A stretch of DNA of 64,000 nt from Gelidibacter salicanalis. Its GTDB lineage: Bacteria; Bacteroidota; Bacteroidia; Flavobacteriales; Flavobacteriaceae. Made by a program: the position numbers and the translations under genes. This document shows, piece by piece, positions 44,625-53,789 of this stretch. The notes beneath the pieces were generated by a model that made no database searches, was not told the DNA's origin, and saw only the letters and a program-made list of their open reading frames with translations. Location: assembly GCF_007997285.1 (NCBI RefSeq), contig NZ_VORX01000009.1, positions 62,001 through 126,000 on the forward strand, written 5' to 3'. Numbering within the stretch: the stretch's first letter is position 1; every line of letters starts with the position of its first letter.

Positions 44625-46348
44625 TGTGCGGAATTGCAGGAATTATCGGAGATTATAAAAATTATGATTTCAATAGGATGTTATGGTGCCAAAATCACAG
44701 AGGACCAGATGCCACTCAGGTTTTCCAAGATAAGGATCTTGCAGTTTTAGGTCATAACAGATTGGCAATTATAGATCTTTCATTTGAAGCAAATCAACCT
44801 TTTTTGGATGGATCAAGTAGATATGTCATTGTGTTTAATGGTGAGATTTACAATTACATTGAATTGAAGTCAGAGTTAAAATCAGCATATAATTTTAAGA
44901 CGGAATCTGATACTGAGGTGTTGCTTGCAGCGTATATGGTGTATGGTAAAGAGTGTTTACATAAACTTAATGGAATGTTTGCCTTTGCTATTTGGGATTT
45001 ACAGAATCAACATCTTTTTGCCGCTAGGGATAGATTTGGCGTAAAACCTTTTTTTTATACAAATGTAAAAGGAGCATTCCTGTTTTCTAGCGAAATTAAA
45101 GCCATTCATAATAGCGGAACTCCCAAGGAACCCAACCAAAAAGTTTGGATCAATTATTTTTCTAGTGGTAGTTACGGTATGCCGAATGAAACATTTTGGG
45201 AAGAAGTACATCAATTGCCACCAGGACATTATTTAGAGTATCAAGGTGACACTACCTCAATAACAAAATGGTATGATTTTGTTTTGGCCGTCAAAAATCA
45301 ACCTCAAATAAATGATTATAACCAAGCCAAAGAGCATTATAAATCATTGCTGTTAGAAAGCATTAAACTCCGTTTTAGAGCAGATGTACCAATTGGAATT
45401 AATATCAGTGGCGGCTTAGATAGTTCTGCATTATTGGCTTTTGTAAACGTTTACACTTCCAATTCCTCACAAATTGAAGCTTTTACTTTTTACACGGGAA
45501 ATTCTGATTATGATGAATTGCCTTGGGTGGAAGACATGATCAAGCATTATCCAAATCCATTACATAAAGTGCTGCTGTCCTCAGTAGAGGTACCGGGTTT
45601 AATAGAAAAAATAAGTGAGCATCAGGATGAGCCTTTTGGAGGTATCCCAACCTTAGCCTATGCAAAATTATTTGAGTGTGCCTCAAAGAAAGGTATTAAA
45701 GTGCTTTTGGACGGACAGGGCATGGACGAACAACTCGCGGGATATGATTACTATACCAATAATGTTAAAAGTTCCATTCAAGGTGTTACAAAAAGCCCCT
45801 TTAGACCAGAAATATTAAAAGAGCATTTGTTGATCTACACTAAAACTATTGTTTATCCTACACCTTTTGACAATGCTGTTCAAAATTTGCAATACAGAGA
45901 TTTGTTCTATACAAAAATTCCTAGGGCATTACGTTTTAATGATAGGATTTCAATGGCGTTTTCAACAGAACTACGAGAGCCTTTTTTGGATTATAAGATG
46001 GTTGAATTTGCCTTTTCTTTACCAATAGAATACAAAATCAACAAGAATCAATCAAAAAAAATACTTCGTGATATTTTAAAGGATTATGTTCCTGATACTT
46101 TAGCCTATGCCCCTAAACGACCATTACAAACGCCACAAAGAGAATGGTTAGGACACGAACTCAAAGGTTATGTTGAATCGCATTTATTTCACATTAAGTC
46201 AGGACCGTTTAAGGACTGGTTTTGTGCTGATGCAATTGATAAGGTTTGGAATGACTACTGTAATGGTGATAACGAGTCTAGTTTTCATATCTGGCAGTTG
46301 GTAAATTTCTCAGTGATGATGACCCCTAAAGAAGCATATATAAGTTAG
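44624..46348 (+). CDS. Asparagine synthase-like glutamine amidotransferase
   Basis: The 574-residue protein has an Ntn-type glutaminase domain with C2 as nucleophile (MCGIAGI), HRGPDA and FNGEIYNY, then a synthetase domain with the PP-loop SGGLDSSA and GQGMDEQLAGYDYY. In polysaccharide loci such proteins (for example WbpS) are believed to turn the carboxyl of a hexuronic acid into an amide. With tviBC in the same locus, amidation of GalNAcA is a reasonable guess. A free-asparagine role is possible but less likely inside this operon. Confidence 0.88.
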   Translation: MCGIAGIIGDYKNYDFNRMLWCQNHRGPDATQVFQDKDLAVLGHNRLAIIDLSFEANQPFLDGSSRYVIVFNGEIYNYIELKSELKSAYNFKTESDTEVLLAAYMVYGKECLHKLNGMFAFAIWDLQNQHLFAARDRFGVKPFFYTNVKGAFLFSSEIKAIHNSGTPKEPNQKVWINYFSSGSYGMPNETFWEEVHQLPPGHYLEYQGDTTSITKWYDFVLAVKNQPQINDYNQAKEHYKSLLLESIKLRFRADVPIGINISGGLDSSALLAFVNVYTSNSSQIEAFTFYTGNSDYDELPWVEDMIKHYPNPLHKVLLSSVEVPGLIEKISEHQDEPFGGIPTLAYAKLFECASKKGIKVLLDGQGMDEQLAGYDYYTNNVKSSIQGVTKSPFRPEILKEHLLIYTKTIVYPTPFDNAVQNLQYRDLFYTKIPRALRFNDRISMAFSTELREPFLDYKMVEFAFSLPIEYKINKNQSKKILRDILKDYVPDTLAYAPKRPLQTPQREWLGHELKGYVESHLFHIKSGPFKDWFCADAIDKVWNDYCNGDNESSFHIWQLVNFSVMMTPKEAYIS

Positions 46349-46349
46349 A

Positions 46350-47753
46350 ATGCATAATAGAAAAGTGAAATTATTTATTTTAATTCCTGATGGTGTGAGC
46401 TTGCGTAACTTCGCCTATACCTCTTTTTATAAAATTGCCATTGACAGGGGGCATGAAGTTGTTTTTTGGAATAATACACCATTTGATTTGGAAGCATTTG
46501 GCTTTTCGCAAGAACGTATTATAAAACCAAAGTTACATTGGTTAACTACCATTTTGAAATCCGCAAGATTACGTGTGGAATTGGACTGTTTTGGGAAGCG
46601 TACACAAGATCCTGTTTATAAAAGTTATGTGTTTCCACTATCGCGTAGCGGTTGGAAAAACGGGTTAAAAGCCTTCTTGATTTCTTTGGCTGTATTTTTT
46701 TTAAATTCAGAAAAAGGATTGGCTTGGTTAAGAAAAATGATTCCTATCTTGGAACAGCGCACGGCTTATTATAAGGCCTGTAAAACGATATTAAAACAGC
46801 ACCAACCAGACCTAGTGTATTGTTGCAGTCAACGTTCAGTTATGGCTATAGCACCGTTACAGGCGGCTAAGAGTTTGGGCATACATACTGGTTGTTTTGT
46901 CTATTCATGGGATAATTTACCCAAAGCAACCTTAGATGTAACAGCTGATTATTATCATGTGTGGAGCAATCACATGAAACTAGAACTTTTGTTTTATTAT
47001 CCATTTGTGGAAAGCAACCAAGTTGTAGTTACAGGCACACCACAATTTGAACCCCATTATAATACTGATATATTACAAACAAAGGAGATGTTTTATCAAG
47101 AAAACAATTTAAACCTAGGAGTTACTTATTTGTGTTATAGTGGAGATGATGTCACCACCTCTCCAAAAGATCCGTTGTATCTTAGAGATGTCGCAAAAGC
47201 AATCCGGTATTTAAATACCAAAGGGCATACTTTGGGTTTAATCTTTAGACGTTGCCCTGTAGATTTTACGAATCGTTACGATGCGGTTATTGAAGCATAC
47301 AATGATGTAATTGTACCCATTCAACCGATTTGGAAAAAATTGGGCGGCGCATGGGACACAATTTTGCCCCTGCCAGAGGATGTGACCTTGTTAAGTAATT
47401 TGGCCTTACATACTGCAGCAGTTATTAACTTGGGATCTTCGATGGTATTTGATTTTGCCATCCATCAGAAACCTTGTTTGTATATGAATTATAATTATTT
47501 TAATGACGCGAATGTTCCTGAACAAGGGGTGTATGTTTATGATTATGTTCACTTTAGATCAAAACCTACGGATGCCGTTGTGATATGGTTGAATCATCCA
47601 AACGACATTGCGACGTCCATCGCAGCTCTTTTAGAACATCCTCATCCGACCGTAAGTGCCGCTAATTTATGGTATGAAAAGATCAATGAGCATCCAGCCA
47701 ATTTTGCCTCAACACGTATTTGGGACAGTATAGAAACTATTATTAAAATTTAA
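46350..47753 (+). CDS. Uncharacterised GT-B-like protein
   Basis: The 467-residue protein starts like a GT-B enzyme (KLFILIPDGVSLRNFAYTSF) and has DLVYCCSQRSVMAIAPLQAAK and VTGTPQFEPHYNTD. The C-terminal half has AAVINLGSSMVFDFAIHQKPCLYMNY, a pattern seen in CDP-glycerol-type and some sialyltransferase-like GT-B folds (SS, then a buried hydrophobic stretch). I do not recognise a named family. It lies next to neuBCA and the amidotransferase, so a nonulosonic-acid transferase is one possibility (inference). Confidence 0.6.
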   Translation: MHNRKVKLFILIPDGVSLRNFAYTSFYKIAIDRGHEVVFWNNTPFDLEAFGFSQERIIKPKLHWLTTILKSARLRVELDCFGKRTQDPVYKSYVFPLSRSGWKNGLKAFLISLAVFFLNSEKGLAWLRKMIPILEQRTAYYKACKTILKQHQPDLVYCCSQRSVMAIAPLQAAKSLGIHTGCFVYSWDNLPKATLDVTADYYHVWSNHMKLELLFYYPFVESNQVVVTGTPQFEPHYNTDILQTKEMFYQENNLNLGVTYLCYSGDDVTTSPKDPLYLRDVAKAIRYLNTKGHTLGLIFRRCPVDFTNRYDAVIEAYNDVIVPIQPIWKKLGGAWDTILPLPEDVTLLSNLALHTAAVINLGSSMVFDFAIHQKPCLYMNYNYFNDANVPEQGVYVYDYVHFRSKPTDAVVIWLNHPNDIATSIAALLEHPHPTVSAANLWYEKINEHPANFASTRIWDSIETIIKI

Positions 47754-47770
47754 TTGACTTAAACAGCACT

Positions 47771-48910
47771 ATGCATATTGCCTTTCTTACACCAGAATAT
47801 CCACACCCAACTTTCAATCGGACAGGGGGTTTGGGCACCAGCATTAAAAATCTGGCCCAAGGATTGGTTGCTCATGGGATTAAGGTAACTGTGTTTGTTG
47901 TAGGTCAACAAAATGATGCTGACTTTTTAGAAAAAGGTATAAGGGTAATAAGTATTTCTAAACAAAAACACTGGGCTTTCAATTGGTATTTAGAACGAAA
48001 GCGATTTCAGAAAATCATCCAAAAATACATTGATAAAAATTTCATAGATCTCATAGAGGTTCCAGATTGGACAGGTATTTCTGCTTTTATGGAATTCAAG
48101 ATACCGCTTGTTATTCGGCTTCATGGGAGTGATGGCTATTTTTGTCATTTGGAGGGCAGGAAACAAAAACCAAAACATCGTATTTTGGAAAAACGGGCCC
48201 TTAAGAGTGCTGATGCCATAGTTTCAGTAAGCAGGTTTACTGGGACACTTACCAAAGAAATTTTTGGATTAAATAAAGTAATTGCTACCATTCCCAATGG
48301 CATCAATACTGATGATTTTAAACCATTGGACCTTACGATCAATCATGGTCAACTATTGTATTTTGGAACCATTATTAGAAAAAAAGGGGTATTGGAGTTG
48401 GCTGAAATATTCAATAAGGTGGTTAAAAAAGTTCCAGAATGTACACTCTTGCTGGTTGGGAAAGATGCCATTGATGTTTTTGAAAAGGTTTCGACCCTAT
48501 CACTTTTTATGAGTTTGTTATCTGATGAAGCCAAAAAAAGAGTGCGACATTTGGAGGAAGTGCCGTATGCTGAGGTTCAAGAGTATATTGCAAGTTCTCA
48601 AGTAGTGGTATTGCCAAGTTTTGCTGAGGCCTTCCCCATGACGTGGCTGGAAACCTTGGCCATGGGAAAAGCACTCATAAGTTCGAACATAGGTTGGGCA
48701 AATGAGTTAATGATTGATGGTGTAACAGGATATTCAGTAGACCCTAAGGAGCATGAGTTGTATGCTGAAAAAATTAGTGAATTATTAAAAAATTCTAACT
48801 TATGCGAATCGTTTGGAAAAGCAGGACGACAGCATGTCATCAATAATTTTTCAACAACGATTATAGTACAACAGAATATAGAATTCTACAAAAGCATGAT
48901 CAACCTATGA
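47771..48910 (+). CDS. GT4 glycosyltransferase
   Basis: The 379-residue GT-B enzyme has the N-terminal acceptor loop GGLGTSIKNLAQGL, VSRFTG and PNGINTDDF. The C-terminal donor motif is SFAEAFPMTWLETLAMGKALIS (E-x7-E type). It is a retaining transferase of the GT4 family; the sugar is unknown. Its end overlaps the next GT2 gene by four bases. Confidence 0.9.
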   Translation: MHIAFLTPEYPHPTFNRTGGLGTSIKNLAQGLVAHGIKVTVFVVGQQNDADFLEKGIRVISISKQKHWAFNWYLERKRFQKIIQKYIDKNFIDLIEVPDWTGISAFMEFKIPLVIRLHGSDGYFCHLEGRKQKPKHRILEKRALKSADAIVSVSRFTGTLTKEIFGLNKVIATIPNGINTDDFKPLDLTINHGQLLYFGTIIRKKGVLELAEIFNKVVKKVPECTLLLVGKDAIDVFEKVSTLSLFMSLLSDEAKKRVRHLEEVPYAEVQEYIASSQVVVLPSFAEAFPMTWLETLAMGKALISSNIGWANELMIDGVTGYSVDPKEHELYAEKISELLKNSNLCESFGKAGRQHVINNFSTTIIVQQNIEFYKSMINL

Positions 48911-50427
48911 TTATTGTTTACCATGATAATAAGAAAGTGGATTCCATTTTTGATCATCAACGTCAAGAGAACATTTTGGTAAAAGAAAATCATATCTTGA
49001 AAACCTTGATGCATCTTTCGTCTAGACATAGCGACAGGATTTTGGTTTGGTGCAGGATAGAATGTAAAGCATTAGTAAATTATGAAGAAATTTCGGATAG
49101 CTTTAAAATAAAAAACACCATGATCTCCTACGGTAATGGATTTTATTTACCTGATGCTATTGGCTATGTTGAAAATTCCCCATTTATAAATGTCAATACT
49201 TCTGTAAAATATCCATCATGGCTAATGCATTCAGCTGTGGGAGCGATATTTGGATCCACGCTCTTAAAATTCAAGAATGTTAATTTCACGAGCGACTTTA
49301 ATTATGATCTAAATTCTATTGCGAAACTAGGGATGGCCAATGGCCTCTTTTGTTATTCTGAACCTAAATTGTTATGGAAGCCCATTGCGTTTACAGAAAA
49401 ACCAGCAGGACTGTTTGCCCTATTTCGTTTTGTTAAACAGCATTACAGAACCCGTTGGGTGTTGTTGCTCAGCTTGAATTTTTTGTGGCATGAACGGACG
49501 TTGACATTGCTGCCCCTTCTGTATAGCCTGTTTTGTAGAAATCGGAAGTTCGGAGGCAGTATTCTACTGGAAACATTAACGACAGGTGCAATAACCAGAT
49601 TACCATCTATTGACGTCATTATTCCTACTATTGGACGTGCCAACTATGTGCATGACGTTTTGAAAGATTTAGCTCAACAAACCCATCTGCCTCATCAAGT
49701 CATTATTGTGGAGCAAAATCTAGAAGAAGGCAGCAAAACCGCGTTAGACTTTATTTATTCCGAATCGTGGCCTTTTAAGATTGACCATCATTTTATACAC
49801 CAGACAGGGGCTTGTAATGCCCGGAATTTAGCGTTAAAACACGTGGTTTCCGACTATGTTTATTTAGCTGACGATGACAATAAATTTGGCGCACATATCA
49901 TTGAGCAAACACTAAATCAGATGCTTGCTTTTAATTTAGAAGTTGTTTCAATGTCTTATTTACAGAAAAATGAGGTGGAACATTTAAGGCAGCCTATGCA
50001 ATGGCCTACTTTTGGTGCAGGATGCAGTATTATGAAATCTTCTTATTTAGAAAGTGTTTCTTTTAATATGGCTCTGGAGTTTGGTTACGGTGAAGATGTC
50101 GATTTTGGGATGCAGTTAAGAAATAATGGTGCGGATATTATTTATTTACCGCATATACCAATTTTACATTTAAAAGCGCCCATAGGCGGATTTAGGAGCA
50201 CCTTTAAACAACCTTGGATAGATGATGCTGATCGGCCAAAACCAGCGCCTACAGTGATGCTTAACAATATAATGAATAAAACAAAATGGCAAATATTAGG
50301 TTATAAAACACAATTGTGCATTAATTATTACTTTGTTCAAGAGGTTAAAAACCCATTGCTTTATTTTAAGAAATTCAATAAGCAGTGGGACCGGAGTATC
50401 TATTGGGCAAATGTTTTAAATAAGTGA
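48907..50427 (+). CDS. Two-domain glycosyltransferase: unknown N-terminal domain plus family 2
   Basis: In this 506-residue protein the GT2 domain starts only at about residue 235 (DVIIPTIGRANYV, VIIVEQNLEEGS, LADDDNKF, YGEDVDFGMQL). The first 230 residues have no glycosyltransferase motif I recognise, although VWCRIECKALVNYE and the general layout suggest a second, divergent enzyme-like fold. The C-terminal 90 residues include a possible amphipathic stretch. The extra domain makes this protein longer than its GT2 neighbours. Confidence 0.75.
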   Translation: MIIVYHDNKKVDSIFDHQRQENILVKENHILKTLMHLSSRHSDRILVWCRIECKALVNYEEISDSFKIKNTMISYGNGFYLPDAIGYVENSPFINVNTSVKYPSWLMHSAVGAIFGSTLLKFKNVNFTSDFNYDLNSIAKLGMANGLFCYSEPKLLWKPIAFTEKPAGLFALFRFVKQHYRTRWVLLLSLNFLWHERTLTLLPLLYSLFCRNRKFGGSILLETLTTGAITRLPSIDVIIPTIGRANYVHDVLKDLAQQTHLPHQVIIVEQNLEEGSKTALDFIYSESWPFKIDHHFIHQTGACNARNLALKHVVSDYVYLADDDNKFGAHIIEQTLNQMLAFNLEVVSMSYLQKNEVEHLRQPMQWPTFGAGCSIMKSSYLESVSFNMALEFGYGEDVDFGMQLRNNGADIIYLPHIPILHLKAPIGGFRSTFKQPWIDDADRPKPAPTVMLNNIMNKTKWQILGYKTQLCINYYFVQEVKNPLLYFKKFNKQWDRSIYWANVLNK

Positions 50428-50428
50428 A

Positions 50429-51595
50429 ATGAATATAAGAGAAATTCAACTTTTAGAAGTGCTCAAAAAGGACAAAGTTCTTATTGTGTTTGTTTTATTA
50501 AGCCTTTTTTCTTTATTAAGGTCGCTGGTAGTCCCTTTATATGGCGATGAATTGACTTATGTTAAAATAGGAGAACATATTTTAGAAGGGAGATATTATC
50601 TATTTGAACACCCTTCAACAGTAACTCCAGTTTTACCTTTTATGGTTGCTCTTTTCTATACATTCGCTAACCCTGTATTGGGTTTTATCTTAATGAAGTG
50701 TACAAATATTTTATTGGCTTTTTTAGGCTTTCGATTTTTGTATCTTTTTTTAAAAGAACAAAATCTCAATATATCTATTGTTTTATCTATATTGCTTTTG
50801 ACCCTAACGAATACCCATAGCATTGCATGGTTTTCGAGTTTGTATCCAGAGTCCATATTGTTTTTTAGTTTTTGGGGATTCGTCTATTATTATTGTAAAG
50901 CCATTTCTGTGTCAAATTTTAAAAGGATGCTATTGTTCTTTCTTTTGCTGACCATGACACGTTATTTGTATACTGTATTGGGAGTCGCTGTAATTGTTTA
51001 TTATTACCGTTGCTTTAAATCGGATGATTTCACTAAGAACCATATAAAAAAGATTTTATTTTATAGTGTTATTTACGCCTTGCCAGTGCTATTTTGGTTT
51101 AAATATGTGTATTTGATTGAGCAAAATAATTTAAGTGAGATCAGTTATTTTGATCGGTTTAAAGAAGATTCAGGATTGATGACCAATATTTTATCTGGAT
51201 TAGGCTTGGAAAAACATCCAGAGGTGAGTAGGATTAATGGCATTCCTGCTTTTGTTTCTTTGTTTGTGCCTATTACGGGATTTCGACATTATCTGTCCAG
51301 TCTTATACTAATTGGATTATTTTTATTAGGTTATATAAAGACTCAAAAGCCAGAGGGAATAAAGTTTATGTTTTATGCGACCATTCTAGTAATGCTGGGG
51401 TTGGTTTTTGCAGGAACTGGTTTTAGTCGTTATTGGCTTGTCCTATTACCGTGTTTCTATTTAGGATACTACTATGTTTATAAAGATTTTAAATTTAATG
51501 ATGCCTGGTTTTTGAGAATTTCAAAAATTATTGCCATCGTTTATGTTATTAACGAAATACGATTAGATTATTTAATTATCGGGAAATATCTTTGA
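50429..51595 (+). CDS. GT-C type membrane glycosyltransferase (GT39/83-like)
   Basis: The 388-residue protein has about 9-10 membrane segments. The first periplasmic loop has PLYGDELTYVKIGEHIL, where D40-E41 fits the acidic catalytic motif of PMT/ArnT enzymes, which use a polyprenyl-phosphate sugar. A DPM1-like synthase and a GtrA-like protein follow, giving a complete module for making and using such a donor. The acceptor is unknown. Confidence 0.7.
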   Translation: MNIREIQLLEVLKKDKVLIVFVLLSLFSLLRSLVVPLYGDELTYVKIGEHILEGRYYLFEHPSTVTPVLPFMVALFYTFANPVLGFILMKCTNILLAFLGFRFLYLFLKEQNLNISIVLSILLLTLTNTHSIAWFSSLYPESILFFSFWGFVYYYCKAISVSNFKRMLLFFLLLTMTRYLYTVLGVAVIVYYYRCFKSDDFTKNHIKKILFYSVIYALPVLFWFKYVYLIEQNNLSEISYFDRFKEDSGLMTNILSGLGLEKHPEVSRINGIPAFVSLFVPITGFRHYLSSLILIGLFLLGYIKTQKPEGIKFMFYATILVMLGLVFAGTGFSRYWLVLLPCFYLGYYYVYKDFKFNDAWFLRISKIIAIVYVINEIRLDYLIIGKYL

Positions 51596-51651
51596 CTGTG
51601 TATTTTATTTTGATTCATTTACCTAATTTCAATTAACCAACCAATAATCCT

Positions 51652-52605
51652 ATGTCTCATTTATTAATATACATGCCTGCTTTAAATGAAGCAAAGACCA
51701 TTTATAATGTTCTAAGTTCCATTCCGAAAGAATTTTTTGGTTTTGATAAGATTAGTTTGTTAGTGGTTGATGACGGCAGTTCAGATCATACTGAACGAGA
51801 GGCGATGCGGGCAAATGCGACGGTTTTAAGTCATAAACATAATAAAGGCGTTGGAAGCGCATTTGTTACGGCCGTAGATTACGCATTAAAAACAAAGGCT
51901 GATATATTGGTCAGTATTGATGCTGACGGTCAATTTGATGTCAATCAAATTGCAGAAATGATTGCTCCAATAAATGAAAGTAAAGCCGATTTTTGTATCG
52001 GCAATAGGTTTCTTGATAGACGGCCAGAAAATATGCCTTTAATAAAATACTGGGGCAACAAGCAAGTAAATAAACTTGTTGGATTTATCTCAGAAGAAAA
52101 GATACAAGATGCGTCCTGTGGCTTCAGAGCTTATTCCAGAGAGGCATTAATGAACTTAAATTTACATGGTAGTTTTACTTATACCCATGAAGTAATTTTA
52201 GATTTATTAAATAAAGGTTATAGTGTAAGTCAGGTTCCAGTAAATGTCACCTATTTTGAGGATAGAGAATCAAGGGTAGCTAGTAATTTAATTAGTTATG
52301 CCGTTAAGACTTCTAAAATCAGTTTAAAATGTTTAAGAGACTATAAGCCTTTTTACTTTTTTGGGATTGTTGCGCTCGGTTTTTTTTTAGTCTCGTTTTT
52401 TTTAGGAGCTTTTGTAGCCGCTCATTGGATTTTTACGGAGAGTATTACACCCTATAAATCTTTTGGTATTATTAGTCTGATCTTGTTTTTGGTGTCGATC
52501 CTCTTTCTAGTATTGGCCCTTCTTGCGGATATGCTTGGACGAATAAGGCATAATCAGGAAAAAATATTAGCATTAATAAAGGGACAGACTTATGAAAAAG
52601 ATTGA
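51652..52605 (+). CDS. DPM1-like polyprenyl-phosphate glycosyltransferase
   Basis: The 317-residue GT2 enzyme has LLIYMPALNEAKTI, VVDDGSSDHT, SIDADGQFD and SCGFRAYS. Two C-terminal membrane segments (about 240-262 and 275-300) follow. This is the layout of dolichyl/undecaprenyl-phosphate glucosyl- or mannosyltransferases, which make the lipid-linked donor for GT-C enzymes. The next gene overlaps by 14 bases. Confidence 0.85.
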   Translation: MSHLLIYMPALNEAKTIYNVLSSIPKEFFGFDKISLLVVDDGSSDHTEREAMRANATVLSHKHNKGVGSAFVTAVDYALKTKADILVSIDADGQFDVNQIAEMIAPINESKADFCIGNRFLDRRPENMPLIKYWGNKQVNKLVGFISEEKIQDASCGFRAYSREALMNLNLHGSFTYTHEVILDLLNKGYSVSQVPVNVTYFEDRESRVASNLISYAVKTSKISLKCLRDYKPFYFFGIVALGFFLVSFFLGAFVAAHWIFTESITPYKSFGIISLILFLVSILFLVLALLADMLGRIRHNQEKILALIKGQTYEKD

Positions 52606-53224
52606 GATTTCAAAGCTAAAGGCTCGTCCGGAATTAGAAGATTTTTCTGGAAAATATGAAGACACAAGTTTTATTTCAGAATATTTGGTGAGTAACTATT
52701 TTAAATCCGTTAAAAAATTATTGTCTAAAACATATGAAGTTACTTACGCACACGAGATAGGTGCTGGTGAAGGAAGATCGACCATGCGTTTAGGGAAAAT
52801 GGTGCCAAATCTTACTGCATCAGAGTTTGTAGCACAACAAGTAGTATTGGCAAAGGTTAATAACCCTAATTTGAATGTTTTTCAGGAGAATGTGTACCAA
52901 CTAAAATATGAAAAAGATAGCGTAGATCTTGTATTCCTTTTAGAAGTGCTTGAACATTTAGACCATCCTGAAATAGCTTTAGAAGAATTGAAAAGAATTT
53001 CCAAGCGTTATTTGATTTTGGGTGTGCCTAGGGAGCCATTATGGCGTCTTTTGAACATGAGTAGGTTGAAGTATTTAAAAAATTTAGGCAATACGCCGGG
53101 ACATCTAAATCATTGGTCGAAGTCATCCTTAATTAAATTGATTGAAAATAAATTCGGAAAAGTCATTGCTGTTGAATCTCCTATTCCATGGACAATTGTT
53201 TTGGCAGAAAAACGTAAGATTTAA
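52592..53224 (+). CDS. Class I SAM-dependent methyltransferase
   Basis: The 210-residue protein has motif I HEIGAGEGRST, FQENVYQLKYEKDSVDLVFLLEVLEHL (post-motif and motif IV) and a GHLNHWSKSSL tail. It belongs to the Methyltransf_11-like group. It overlaps the DPM1-like gene by 14 bases and probably acts on the same lipid-linked sugar or glycan (inference). Substrate unknown. Confidence 0.82.
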   Translation: MKKIEISKLKARPELEDFSGKYEDTSFISEYLVSNYFKSVKKLLSKTYEVTYAHEIGAGEGRSTMRLGKMVPNLTASEFVAQQVVLAKVNNPNLNVFQENVYQLKYEKDSVDLVFLLEVLEHLDHPEIALEELKRISKRYLILGVPREPLWRLLNMSRLKYLKNLGNTPGHLNHWSKSSLIKLIENKFGKVIAVESPIPWTIVLAEKRKI

Positions 53225-53267
53225 TTATGGTAAAAAATCCCAGATTAAATTTTAAAATTTATTTTGA

Positions 53268-53666
53268 ATGGAGAAGATAAAGAGCATATTAATATCAGAA
53301 AACTATAAATTAGTAAAGAAATATACTGTACTAAGTGTTTTTGGTTATCTATATGTGTTTACAACACTTTATATTCTAGTTGATTTTTTTTCGATTAATA
53401 AAACGATATCATTTATTTTGTCATATGGATCGTGGTATATTGTGCTTTATGTACTGCAATTAAAGTACCTCTTCCAGACACATCACAATAAAAGAAAAAT
53501 GTTGAGATTTTACGCCTCATTATTGTTTTTTTATATATGGGCAAATTTATTTTATAATTTGGGCATTAAATATGAAATCCATTACCTTCTCTCAACACTA
53601 ATCACAATTATTATATTGTTGCCTCTAAGATTTGTGGTGTCGAAAATGTTTGTTTTTAAAGATTAA
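53268..53666 (+). CDS. GtrA-like membrane protein
   Basis: The 132-residue protein with four membrane segments has the GtrA layout: an N-terminal FGYLYVFTTLYILV helix, and a C-terminal LLPLRFVVSKMFVFKD that matches the family end motif (NFxxxRxxVF). GtrA proteins are proposed to flip undecaprenyl-phosphate-linked sugars. It completes the GT-C/DPM1 module. The 120-base spacer after it shows nothing notable. Confidence 0.8.
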   Translation: MEKIKSILISENYKLVKKYTVLSVFGYLYVFTTLYILVDFFSINKTISFILSYGSWYIVLYVLQLKYLFQTHHNKRKMLRFYASLLFFYIWANLFYNLGIKYEIHYLLSTLITIIILLPLRFVVSKMFVFKD

Positions 53667-53789
53667 AACACAACCAATTTAATGCTGGAAGATATAAATT
53701 TTCTGAAATTTCTTCAAAATTTATTTGATTATGTAAATTACCACTTGATAAATTGTTTTGAAGCTAATGCTAAAATATACTAACTTTAA

